The notes under the pieces are model-generated. The model saw nothing but the letters and a program-made list of their open reading frames with translations. It was not told where the DNA came from and did no database searches. 55,146 bases of DNA, from positions 1 to 55,146 of the forward strand of contig JAFSTN010000022.1 in the NCBI GenBank assembly GCA_017450485.1, given 5' to 3'. The stretch comes from Lachnospiraceae bacterium (GTDB taxonomy: Bacteria; Bacillota; Clostridia; Lachnospirales; Lachnospiraceae). How positions within the stretch are numbered: the stretch's first letter is position 1; the number at the start of each line of letters is the position of its first letter. The position numbers and the translations under genes are program-made. Positions 43,402 through 51,363 of this stretch are shown here, in pieces.

Positions 43402-43776
43402 ATGAAATTTTATAAATGCGAAACATGCGGAAACATCATCACCAAGTTAAATGATTCGGGAGTGCCCGTAGTATGCTGCGGCAAGCCAATGACGGAGCTC
43501 GTACCCGGTGCCGTGGATGCAGCCTTTGAGAAGCACGTACCCGCAGTCACCGTAGATGGTGCGAAGGTAAGTGTACAGGTAGGCGAAGTAGAGCATCCCA
43601 TGCTCGATGAGCACTACATCCAGTTCATCGTACTTGAGACAGCACAGGGATTCCAGAAGAAGACTCTGAAGCCCGGAGAGAAGCCTGTAGCTGAGTTCAC
43701 GGTAGCAGACGGAGACAAGGCTGTCGCTGTATATGAGTATTGCAACCTCCACGGACTGTGGGTGAAGGAACTGTAA
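43402..43776 (+). CDS. dfx: desulfoferrodoxin (superoxide reductase, two-iron type)
   Basis: A 124-residue superoxide reductase. The N-terminal desulforedoxin domain has FYKCETCGNII and VVCCGKPM, giving the Cys4 iron site. The catalytic iron site has its ligands in EKHVPAV, VEHPM, EHYI and the closing CNLHGLW (four His and one Cys). It reduces superoxide to peroxide, which rubrerythrin next door can remove, so the pair makes biochemical sense. AAGGAG precedes the ATG. The downstream transaminase start is 75 bases away. Confidence 0.96.
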   Translation: MKFYKCETCGNIITKLNDSGVPVVCCGKPMTELVPGAVDAAFEKHVPAVTVDGAKVSVQVGEVEHPMLDEHYIQFIVLETAQGFQKKTLKPGEKPVAEFTVADGDKAVAVYEYCNLHGLWVKEL

Positions 43777-43806
43777 TCGGTATCAATGATCAATGACGAG
43801 AGCTTT

Positions 43807-43829
43807 CGCCGGCGCGGTGTGCGTCGGCG
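43807..43829. repeat. GC-rich hairpin before the second DegT gene
   Basis: CGCCGGCGC and GCGTCGGCG form a 9-bp stem (one G-U pair) around GGTGT, 12 bases before the GGGAG ribosome site of the next gene. No T-run follows. It resembles the other in-operon hairpins in this locus. Confidence 0.4.
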
Positions 43830-43851
43830 GAGGTGCGGTATGGGAGTCAGT

Positions 43852-45051
43852 ATGAGTGAGAAGTTAGCGATACACGGCGGAACGCCCGTACGGGCTGATA
43901 AGATATATTACGGACGTCAGTGCATCGATGAGGATGATATATCCGCAGTGGGTGAAGTCCTCAGAGGCCCGCTTATCACATGCGGTCCGGATGTGGCTGC
44001 AGTGGAGAAACTGCTCGCCGAGGTCACCGGTGCGAAATATGCGGTAGTGGTAGCGAACGGAACCGCCGCGCTTCATTGTGCGATGCTCGCAGCGGGCATA
44101 GGTGAGGGCGATGAAGTGATCACCACTCCGCTTACCTTTGCCGCATCGGCGAACTGTGCGGTATATGTGGGAGCCAAGCCCGTATTTGCGGATGTCGATC
44201 CCGAGACCTATAACATAGATCCCGACAGCATAGAAGCGCATATCACTGACAGAACCAGGGCCGTGGTAGCGGTTGATTATACAGGCCAAGCGGTTGAGCA
44301 TGACAGGATCAGAGATATCTGCGACCGTCATGGACTGACATATGTGGTTGACGCAGCGCACGCGATAGGCACTAAGTATAAAGGCAGACCGGAAGGCTCG
44401 ATCGGAGACATGACCTGCTTCTCATTCCATCCGGTGAAGACCATCACATCCGGAGAGGGCGGTGCGATCACGACCAACGATCCCGAGCTCTTCCGTAAGC
44501 TGAGGCTCGCATCACAGCACGGCATAGTACGCGATCCTGATGAGTTCGATGAGAAGGATCCCGAGGGCATCTGGTACTACGAGATGCAGACACTCGGCTT
44601 CAACTACCGCATGACGGACTTCCAGGCAGCACTCCTGATCTCACAGCTGAAGAAACTGGATGCGTTCTCGAAGAGACGGCATGAGATAGTGGCACGCTAT
44701 AACGAAGCGTTCGCGGATATGCCCGAGATCATCGTACAGCGTGAGATACCGGAATCCGATACGACGAGACATCTCTATATTATACAGCTTGATCTCGATA
44801 AGCTCAGCTGCACGAGACGCGAGTTCTTCGATGCGATGAGTGCCGAGAACGTGCAGTGTCAGGTGCATTACGTGCCCGTATATTACTTCCCGTTCTATAA
44901 GGAGCGTGGATATGAGAGGGGGCTGTGTCCTCATGCGGAGCGGATCTATGACCGTATCATGAGCATCCCTCTCTACCCGATGATGACCGATGATGATGTG
45001 GAGAGCGTGATCACCGCAGTCCGCAAGATAGTGGATTGGTACAGGATTTGA
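43852..45051 (+). CDS. DegT/DnrJ/EryC1 aminotransferase, PseC-like
   Basis: A 399-residue PLP aminotransferase. It has YYGRQCIDEDDISAVGEVLRG and GPLITCGPDVAAVEKLLAEV near the start, NGTAALHCAMLAAGIGEGDE, the PLP Asp in VVDAAHAIG and the PLP lysine in FSFHPVKTITSGEGGA. The opening and HPVKTITSGEGG motifs are those of PseC-type UDP-4-keto-sugar transaminases. It could aminate the product of the CapE-like dehydratase downstream or another 4-keto sugar. Start chosen at MSEKLAIHGG behind GGGAG; an in-frame ATG at 43786 would add an Arg-rich tail encoded by a hairpin. Confidence 0.88.
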   Translation: MSEKLAIHGGTPVRADKIYYGRQCIDEDDISAVGEVLRGPLITCGPDVAAVEKLLAEVTGAKYAVVVANGTAALHCAMLAAGIGEGDEVITTPLTFAASANCAVYVGAKPVFADVDPETYNIDPDSIEAHITDRTRAVVAVDYTGQAVEHDRIRDICDRHGLTYVVDAAHAIGTKYKGRPEGSIGDMTCFSFHPVKTITSGEGGAITTNDPELFRKLRLASQHGIVRDPDEFDEKDPEGIWYYEMQTLGFNYRMTDFQAALLISQLKKLDAFSKRRHEIVARYNEAFADMPEIIVQREIPESDTTRHLYIIQLDLDKLSCTRREFFDAMSAENVQCQVHYVPVYYFPFYKERGYERGLCPHAERIYDRIMSIPLYPMMTDDDVESVITAVRKIVDWYRI

Positions 45052-46424
45052 GAACCGGGATAGAGAAAAAATACATATACCGCTGGTTCTGTGTGGTGGT
45101 CCTGACAGCTTTTACAGGTGCATCATTCTATTATGTATGGGTCAGATTCGTCAAAGTCCACAACCAGACAGGAAACCTGATGGGCCTGGGCAACAGGCTT
45201 ATGGCTGTGGGCATATGCTGTGTGCTGTATCTTTTTCTGGGCAAAGCACTCAAGGCATTCCGCATAGGTATCGACCGCAAGGCGAACCTGCTCGCATCCG
45301 AAGCCATGACACTTTTCTCGCTGAACGCACTTGAGATCCTGATCTCATGTGCCATCACGGGACAGTTCAGATTCTTCCCTGATTTCCTGTGGAGATATGC
45401 GCTGCTCTTCCTTGTGCAGGCGACAGTGACATGTGTGGCGATATACTACATGGTGGACCTGTACCGTCATATATTCCCTCCGTACGAGATACTGGAGATA
45501 TATAAGTCCGCGGATGACCGCAAGCTCCACTTCATGAACGACCGTCCGGATAAGTATCACATCGCCGATGTCGTATGCATCGATGAGGGACTGGACCGGA
45601 TATTTGAGATTATGGACTCATATGATGCGGTGCTGATCAACGATATCCCGTCGGAGATCAAGAACGACATCCTGAAGGAATGTTTCAACCGGGACAAGAG
45701 AGTCTACTTCACACCGAAGATCTCCGACATCATATCCAAGAAGTCGGAGGATATCAATCTGTTTGATACACCGCTCTATCTGTGCAGAAATGCAGGGTTA
45801 CAGCCTATCCAGCTGATTGTTAAGCGCATCTTCGACTGCCTGATATCGATAGTCGGACTTGTCGTCTTAAGCCCCGTATTTCTGGTGGTTGCTCTGGCTA
45901 TACGTGCAGAGGATCATGGCCCCGTATTCTACAGACAGAGACGGGTGACGATAGGCGGACGCGAGTTTGAGATGCTGAAGTTCCGATCCATGGTAGTCGA
46001 TGCCGAGAAAGACGGACGTCCCCGCCCTGCGGGAGAGGACGATGACCGTATCACGAAGGTAGGCCACAGGATCAGACCGGTCCGCATAGATGAACTTCCC
46101 CAGCTGATCAATATCCTGAAGGGGGATATGTCGATCGTCGGTCCCAGACCCGAGCGTGTTGAACACGTGGCGATGTACACGGAGGAGATACCGGAGTTCG
46201 TCTACAGGCTGAAGGTCAAGGGCGGCCTGACAGGTCCGGCGCAGGTATTCGGCAGATACAACACCGATGCGCTCAATAAGCTGAAGATGGATCTGTTCTA
46301 TATCACGAATTATTCGATACTGCTGGATCTGCAGATACTGTTTGAGACAGTCAAGATACTGGTGCAGAAAGAAAGCACCGCAGGATTCTCTGAGGAGAAA
46401 AGAGAGGAGATACACGACGCATGA
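45036..46424 (+). CDS. polyprenyl-phosphate sugar-phosphate transferase (priming enzyme)
   Basis: About 462 residues. It has four to five N-terminal membrane helices (about 15-145), a nucleotide-binding-like middle region, a re-entrant helix (DCLISIVGLVVLSPVFLVVALAIRAED) and the catalytic Bac_transf domain (PVFYRQRRVTIGGREFEMLKFRSM, then RIDELPQLINILKGDMSIVGPRPE). It moves a sugar phosphate from a nucleotide sugar to undecaprenyl phosphate and starts repeat-unit assembly. It overlaps the preceding stop. No ATG is suitable, so it starts at TTG 45036 or TTG 45048 (TTGA); neither has a good ribosome site, implying coupling. Confidence 0.9.
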   Translation: MVQDLRTGIEKKYIYRWFCVVVLTAFTGASFYYVWVRFVKVHNQTGNLMGLGNRLMAVGICCVLYLFLGKALKAFRIGIDRKANLLASEAMTLFSLNALEILISCAITGQFRFFPDFLWRYALLFLVQATVTCVAIYYMVDLYRHIFPPYEILEIYKSADDRKLHFMNDRPDKYHIADVVCIDEGLDRIFEIMDSYDAVLINDIPSEIKNDILKECFNRDKRVYFTPKISDIISKKSEDINLFDTPLYLCRNAGLQPIQLIVKRIFDCLISIVGLVVLSPVFLVVALAIRAEDHGPVFYRQRRVTIGGREFEMLKFRSMVVDAEKDGRPRPAGEDDDRITKVGHRIRPVRIDELPQLINILKGDMSIVGPRPERVEHVAMYTEEIPEFVYRLKVKGGLTGPAQVFGRYNTDALNKLKMDLFYITNYSILLDLQILFETVKILVQKESTAGFSEEKREEIHDA

Positions 46425-47458
46425 GTGAGTTTAATGGCAAAACACTACTTATCACGGGAGGAACGGGCAGTTTCGGACACTGCGTGCTTGATCATTTCCT
46501 GACCGGAGACATAGGCGAGATCAGGATATTCTCACGTGATGAGAAGAAGCAGGATGACATGCGTCACGAACTGCAGGCATTTCATCCCGAGCATTATCAC
46601 AAGGTGAAATTCTTCATCGGTGATGTGAGGAACATACAGAGTCTCAGGGACTGCATGCCCGGTGTAGACTATATCTTCCATGCAGCGGCGCTCAAGGAAG
46701 TGCCCAGCTGTGAGTTCTTCCCTATGGAAGCAGTGCGGACGAATATCATAGGTACCGACAACCTGATCCACGCAGCAGTGGAGAACGGTGTAAAGCATGT
46801 GATCTGCCTGTCTACCGACAAAGCCGCATATCCGATCAACTCCATGGGCATCTCCAAAGCCATGATGGAGCATGTGGTATATGCAAACGCACAGATGGCA
46901 GCCGAGCGCGGAACGATCCTCAACTGTACGAGATACGGTAATGTCATGTGTTCGAGAGGCAGCGTGATACCGCTGTTCATCGATCAGATCAGGAACGGTC
47001 TGCCGAACACCATTACCGATCCGAATATGACCAGATTCATGATGAATCTGGATGAGGCTGTGGATCTCGTTATGTTTGCGTTTACACACGGTAATCCGGG
47101 TGACCTCTTCATACAGAAGGCGGATGCATCGACGATCGGCGATCTGGCGAAAGCCGTACAGCAGCTCTTCGGAGAGGCAGAGATCAAGGTGATCGGATCC
47201 AGACACGGCGAGAAGCTTTATGAGACACTTCTGACCAAAGAGGAGCGCCTCAGAGCCGAGGACATGGGTGACTACTACCGCGTGGTGGCCGATTCCAGAG
47301 ACCTGAACTACGATAAATTCTATGTACAGGGTGAGGTGCATACAGCCGCCGATGAGGCTTATACGAGCCATAATACCCGTCGCCTCGATGTTGCAGGGAC
47401 AGTGGAGAAACTGATGACCACACAGTATGTTAAAAACGCTCTTAATGAAAGCAGATAA
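46421..47458 (+). CDS. UDP-GlcNAc 4,6-dehydratase/epimerase, CapE/FnlA-like
   Basis: A 345-residue short-chain dehydrogenase-fold enzyme. It has the NAD motif GGTGSFGHCVLDHFL, FSRDEKKQDDMRHEL, FHAAALKEVPSCEFFPMEAV, LSTDKAAYPINSMGISKAMME (with the MxxxK form typical of this family), RYGNVMCSRGSVIPLF and ITDPNMTRFMMNLDEAV. This is the inverting CapE/FnlA branch, which turns UDP-GlcNAc into UDP-2-acetamido-2,6-dideoxy-4-hexulose, the first step to UDP-N-acetyl-L-fucosamine. It overlaps the priming transferase by 4 bases (ATGA). PseB is a close relative and an alternative. Confidence 0.9.
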   Translation: MSEFNGKTLLITGGTGSFGHCVLDHFLTGDIGEIRIFSRDEKKQDDMRHELQAFHPEHYHKVKFFIGDVRNIQSLRDCMPGVDYIFHAAALKEVPSCEFFPMEAVRTNIIGTDNLIHAAVENGVKHVICLSTDKAAYPINSMGISKAMMEHVVYANAQMAAERGTILNCTRYGNVMCSRGSVIPLFIDQIRNGLPNTITDPNMTRFMMNLDEAVDLVMFAFTHGNPGDLFIQKADASTIGDLAKAVQQLFGEAEIKVIGSRHGEKLYETLLTKEERLRAEDMGDYYRVVADSRDLNYDKFYVQGEVHTAADEAYTSHNTRRLDVAGTVEKLMTTQYVKNALNESR

Positions 47459-48467
47459 AAAGCATTTCATTTTATTACATATTCCGGAAATCATTATTAT
47501 ATGCGTGTATTCATATATGTTATTTCGTAGAGTTAATGTGAACTTTGGAGATGACATGGATTTCTACATTCACGTGTTTGATGACATGACGCTGTCCGAA
47601 TACATGATTTCCAGATACAACGGATGGTCAGCCAGACTGGTCATCGATATTGCAGTGGCTTTATTGGTCCGGGTGCCGAGGCTCTGGAAGTGCTTAACTG
47701 TTTTGATTGCTGTTGCACTGTATAGGAATATGGTTCATATATGCACATATGATGACCGTTTGCATATCATCAAGGGAATTGTCTTTGTATTGATGATGGT
47801 CTATCCGTTTTATTGTGATATGCAGTCAGCGGGGTGGGTTGCAACTTCCGTGAATTATTTCTGGGTATGTGCGGCGCTGTTTTGGTGCTTGCGATGTCTT
47901 TACGGGTGGTATGACAATAAGTCCCTTGGTTATGGGGAGGTCATACTGTTTGTTATATGTTTTGTATTCGGGACAAATCAGGAGCAGGCAGCGGTGGTTT
48001 TTGAGATCATATGCTGTTGTCTGCTGATCGCTGTCTATGTCAGGGATAAGAGGATAGACAAGAGACTTCTGCTATCGTCTCTGGTCGGATTCGGCGTACT
48101 GATATTTGAGAGTACCTGTCCCGGAAATGATGCGAGGATGATCAGCAATGTTGCGTATTGGATGCCGGCATTTGCAGACTTTACTCTGTTTGATAAGACG
48201 TATATGGGGTTATATGCTGTTTATAAATACTTCATATGCGGTTATGAGGGGTACATAAAACCGATTTTGGTTCTGCTGATCATCTGCAGTGCGGCGTATG
48301 TATTTTTCAAAAATCTGAAAAAGAAAACGATCGCTTGTGTAGCGGGTATGATTATGAGCGTTTTCGGTGGACTTGCCGAGACGGTGATCATTCTGCATTG
48401 GCCGAAATTCGGTTTATTCGGGGGGGGGACTGCCATGGCATCTGATCGACCCGGGAACCATCGCTGA
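47427..48467 (+). CDS. polytopic membrane protein (DUF6056-like), frame broken at a G9 tract
   Basis: A 346-residue reading frame (or 340 from the ATG at 47445) with about nine hydrophobic helices. The motif FGDDMDFYIHVFDDMTLSEY and RYNGWSARLVIDI resemble DUF6056-type proteins of clostridial polysaccharide loci, which look like membrane glycosyltransferases. After a run of nine G (48420-48428) the frame passes through an unrelated tail and stops. Losing one G would join it to the downstream 93-codon frame, which encodes further membrane helices. The composition is AT-richer than its neighbours. Overlaps the CapE-like gene. Confidence 0.7.
   Translation: MLKTLLMKADKKHFILLHIPEIIIICVYSYMLFRRVNVNFGDDMDFYIHVFDDMTLSEYMISRYNGWSARLVIDIAVALLVRVPRLWKCLTVLIAVALYRNMVHICTYDDRLHIIKGIVFVLMMVYPFYCDMQSAGWVATSVNYFWVCAALFWCLRCLYGWYDNKSLGYGEVILFVICFVFGTNQEQAAVVFEIICCCLLIAVYVRDKRIDKRLLLSSLVGFGVLIFESTCPGNDARMISNVAYWMPAFADFTLFDKTYMGLYAVYKYFICGYEGYIKPILVLLIICSAAYVFFKNLKKKTIACVAGMIMSVFGGLAETVIILHWPKFGLFGGGTAMASDRPGNHR
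48420..48428 (+). repeat. G9 homopolymer tract inside a membrane-protein gene
   Basis: Nine consecutive G residues at the point where the upstream frame loses its homology and the downstream frame takes over. With eight G the two parts are one continuous reading frame reading GGG then LPWHLIDPGTIADVMWEA. With nine or ten, translation ends soon after (20 and 9 codons respectively). Such tracts are classical slipped-strand switches, though an assembly error is possible. Confidence 0.75.
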
Positions 48468-48468
48468 T

Positions 48469-48750
48469 GTGATGTGGGAAGCGAAAAGGTCATATATACC
48501 GGTATTTGTCCTTATCTTCCTTGCCGTGATCATTATACTGGCAGTGTGTGTCAGCCAGAGCAGGAAAAAGGATATAGCTGTGATGATGTTTATCGCCGGA
48601 GCGGCCTCCGAATTCATAATGGGGTTTTCACCGACTATATGGGCGTCTAATAACAGAACTGCTATTTTTACTTTTTTCCTGTGGGGTATGGCTACGATAA
48701 TAATGTGTGAGAAGAGTGATGAAGATATTCCCCTGAAAGGAGCAGCTTGA
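48469..48750 (+). CDS. C-terminal part of the split membrane protein
   Basis: This open frame encodes three to four hydrophobic helices (VFVLIFLAVIIILAVCV; DIAVMMFIAGAASEFIMG; FTFFLWGMATIIMC). It contains WASNNRTAIFTFFL, which resembles the P-x-x-x-x-R-x-x-F-x-x block near the end of DUF6056-type proteins. It has no ribosome site of its own at its first ATG. It is best regarded as the tail of the gene starting at 47427 when the G tract has eight residues. Its TGA overlaps the TTG start of the next gene. Confidence 0.55.
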   Translation: MMWEAKRSYIPVFVLIFLAVIIILAVCVSQSRKKDIAVMMFIAGAASEFIMGFSPTIWASNNRTAIFTFFLWGMATIIMCEKSDEDIPLKGAA

Positions 48751-49934
48751 ATATACTCGTGACCGGAGCCAAAGGCTTCATAGGACGCAACTTAACAGAG
48801 AATCTGAAGAACTTTCGTGACGGCAAGAACCACACCAGACCGGAACTGAAGATCGAAGAGATATATGAGTACGATATTGATTCCGATCCGGGATCGCTTG
48901 TGACTTATTGTGAGAAAGCAGATTTCGTCTTCAATCTGGCAGGAGTAAACCGTCCGAAGGACCCGGACGAATATATGCAGGGGAACTTCGGATTCGCGGA
49001 GACTCTGCTTGGTACTCTGAAAGCAGCGGGGAATAAATGTCCCGTGATGCTCTCATCATCGATCCAGGCAACGCTCACAGGACGGTTTGAAGGATCCGAG
49101 TACGGCAAGTCAAAGCTGGCGGGTGAGGAACTTTTCTTCAAATATGAGGAGGAGACCGGGGCGAAGGTGCTGGTTTACCGTTTCCCGAATCTCTTCGGTA
49201 AGTGGTGCAGGCCGAACTATAACTCGGCTGTGGCTACTTTCTGCAATAATATAGCGAATGATCTGCCCATACAGGTGAACGATCCGTCCACTGAGCTGGA
49301 GCTGCTCTACATAGATGATCTCGTGGAGGAGATGCTGGATGCGCTGGAGGGATGCGAGCACAGGAATGGTAAGTACTGCTATGTGCCCGTGACTCATACA
49401 GCCACTCTCGGAGAGATAGTTGAGCTGCTGCACAGCTTCCATGACATGCCAGCTACTTTGATCATGCCGGAGATCCCTGACGGTTCGTTTGCAAAGAAGC
49501 TGTATTCGACATATCTGTCATACCTTCCGGCTGACAAAGTCATATATGACATACCGATGGCTGTAGATGAGCGCGGGCATTTCACCGAGCTCATCAAGTC
49601 TCTCACATGCGGACAGGTAAGCATCAACATCTCCAAGCCCGGAGTGACGAAGGGACAGCACTGGCACAACTCCAAATGGGAGATATTCATCGTCGTATCC
49701 GGACACGGCCTGATACAGGAACGCCGTATCGGCACGGATCCTGCGACCGGTGAGCCGTATCCTGTCTATGAGTATGAGGTATCCGGTGAAAAGATTCAGG
49801 CAGTACAGATGCTTCCCGGATACTCCCATAATATAATCAATCTGTCTGACACCGAGGATCTGGTCACCGTGATGTGGGCGAACGAGATCTTCGATGAGAC
49901 CCATCCCGAAACCTATAGAGAGATCGTAAAGTGA
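48747..49934 (+). CDS. CapF-like UDP-sugar reductase (SDR domain plus cupin)
   Basis: A 395-residue bifunctional protein. The N-terminal SDR domain (VTGAKGFIGRNLTENLKNF, FVFNLAGVNRPKD, SEYGKSKLAGEELFFKYE) is followed by a C-terminal cupin (SINISKPGVTKGQHWHNSKWE, GYSHNIINLSDTEDLVTVMWANE). This is the architecture of CapF, which reduces the CapE product to the L-talosamine-type sugar that CapG then epimerises. The start is TTG overlapping the preceding TGA, with AAAGGAG 4 bases before. The cupin keeps the GQHWH metal motif. Confidence 0.93.
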   Translation: MNILVTGAKGFIGRNLTENLKNFRDGKNHTRPELKIEEIYEYDIDSDPGSLVTYCEKADFVFNLAGVNRPKDPDEYMQGNFGFAETLLGTLKAAGNKCPVMLSSSIQATLTGRFEGSEYGKSKLAGEELFFKYEEETGAKVLVYRFPNLFGKWCRPNYNSAVATFCNNIANDLPIQVNDPSTELELLYIDDLVEEMLDALEGCEHRNGKYCYVPVTHTATLGEIVELLHSFHDMPATLIMPEIPDGSFAKKLYSTYLSYLPADKVIYDIPMAVDERGHFTELIKSLTCGQVSINISKPGVTKGQHWHNSKWEIFIVVSGHGLIQERRIGTDPATGEPYPVYEYEVSGEKIQAVQMLPGYSHNIINLSDTEDLVTVMWANEIFDETHPETYREIVK

Positions 49935-49947
49935 GGATCGCACATCC

Positions 49948-51348
49948 TTGAAAATACTGGTAGTCACCGAGTGCTTCTGGCCGGACATATATTCTGTCAA
50001 TGAGATCGTGGAGAAGCTGGTTCAGCGCAGTCATCAGGTGACTGTGCTTACAGGTCTGCCGGACTATACCACTTCACGGATACCGGCAGAGTTCAAGCAC
50101 GGCAGGATGCGCCATCATGAATATAAAGGTGCGGATGTCTACCGTGTACCTACCATCGCACGCCGGCATGGCCCCATATGGCGAAGTCTGAGCTATCTGT
50201 CGTTCGCATTTAACGGGAGCCTGAAGGCACGTTTTCATGATTTCGGAGATTTCGACGTGATCTATGTATGGGAGGTGTCTCCCGTGACCATGGCGGTTCC
50301 CGCCATAACCCTCAGCAAGAGATATCATAAGCCGCTCTTCCTGTATTGCATGGATATATGGCCCGAGTGCGTGAAGGCTATGAACATACAGGAGGGCACT
50401 CTCGCTTATCGCCTGATCCATGCCTGGACGAGGCGTATCTATGGCCGGTGCGATCATATAGCGGTATCGTCCAAGCCATTCTATGAGTATATGGAGAGGG
50501 TCAACGGCATCAGCCGCGAGCGGATGAGCTATCTGCCGCAGTTCGGGGATAAGGCGCTGCTCGAGCGTGATACGGGTAAAAGTACCGCCGGTGCGGAGAT
50601 GGGTGCTGAAGCCGGCGGGGCAGCTTCCGACAGGGTCGACTTCCTTTTCGTAGGAAATATAGGCAAGGCCCAGAATCTCGACTGCCTGTTACGCGCGATG
50701 ACGGTGTTTAAGGTGCAGGAGGGCGACGGACGTGATGAAGCGCCTCATGCCTGCATATCGTCGGCCACTGATGTTTCCGGCCGCGATGAAGCGTCTCTCG
50801 GCCGCATACCGGCAGTTCACCTGCATATCGTCGGCGGCGGCTCAGAATATGATGCCATGGTGGCACTGGCTCACGAGCTGGGCATCGACGGGATCGTTAC
50901 ATTCTACGGACCTGTTCCGTTCCAGGAGTCTATCGAATACTACAGCCTGGCCGATGCGTGCGTGCTCACGCTGGACGGCTCTAACCATATCGGAGATACT
51001 CTCCCGGGTAAGCTCCAAACCTATATGGCAGCAGGCAAGCCGATACTTGCCGCAGCGAACGGTGCCACAGCCGAGATAATCGCAGAGGCAGGCTGCGGAG
51101 CATGCGTCCCTGCAGGCGATCATGAAGCCTATGGACGCATTCTGTACGACTTCGCGACCGCCCAAGTCACGAAATCCCCCAACACGTCGTCTCAAGTCGA
51201 TACGTTACCGACTTCGATAACCCAGGCATCCCCGGACTCTTCGGACTATGGCGCTAACGCCCGCCGATACTTCCGCGAGCACTTCATGGAAGAGCAGCAC
51301 TTCACCGAACTCGAGCGCATCCTCACCCGGATGATAAAAGAAACATAG
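49948..51348 (+). CDS. glycosyltransferase family 4, candidate N-acetyl-L-fucosamine transferase
   Basis: A 466-residue GT-B glycosyltransferase. The N-terminal domain (MKILVVTECFWPDIYSVNEI; VYVWEVSP; LYCMDIWPECVKAM) resembles WbuB-type enzymes that add L-FucNAc, and it follows the CapF gene directly, so that role is plausible. The C-terminal domain has VDFLFVGNIGKAQNLDCLLRAM, LHIVGGGSEYDAMV and GKLQTYMAAGKPILAA with AEIIAEAGCG. Low-complexity inserts lie near residues 210-225, 255-285 and 415-440, the second containing a local out-of-frame duplication. The start is TTG, about 11 bases after GAGG. Confidence 0.88.
   Translation: MKILVVTECFWPDIYSVNEIVEKLVQRSHQVTVLTGLPDYTTSRIPAEFKHGRMRHHEYKGADVYRVPTIARRHGPIWRSLSYLSFAFNGSLKARFHDFGDFDVIYVWEVSPVTMAVPAITLSKRYHKPLFLYCMDIWPECVKAMNIQEGTLAYRLIHAWTRRIYGRCDHIAVSSKPFYEYMERVNGISRERMSYLPQFGDKALLERDTGKSTAGAEMGAEAGGAASDRVDFLFVGNIGKAQNLDCLLRAMTVFKVQEGDGRDEAPHACISSATDVSGRDEASLGRIPAVHLHIVGGGSEYDAMVALAHELGIDGIVTFYGPVPFQESIEYYSLADACVLTLDGSNHIGDTLPGKLQTYMAAGKPILAAANGATAEIIAEAGCGACVPAGDHEAYGRILYDFATAQVTKSPNTSSQVDTLPTSITQASPDSSDYGANARRYFREHFMEEQHFTELERILTRMIKET
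50750..50835 (+). repeat. 16-bp direct repeat read in two frames inside the GT4 gene
   Basis: CCTGCATATCGTCGGC occurs at 50750-50765 and 50820-50835, 70 bases apart (not a multiple of three). The second copy encodes the conserved LHIVGG strand; the first is read in another frame as ACISSA. Between them CGCGATGAAGCGTCT repeats CGTGATGAAGCGCCT from 50731 with two changes. The extra protein segment thus seems built from nearby coding DNA. Confidence 0.7.
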
Positions 51349-51363
51349 AGGGAGAATTATATT

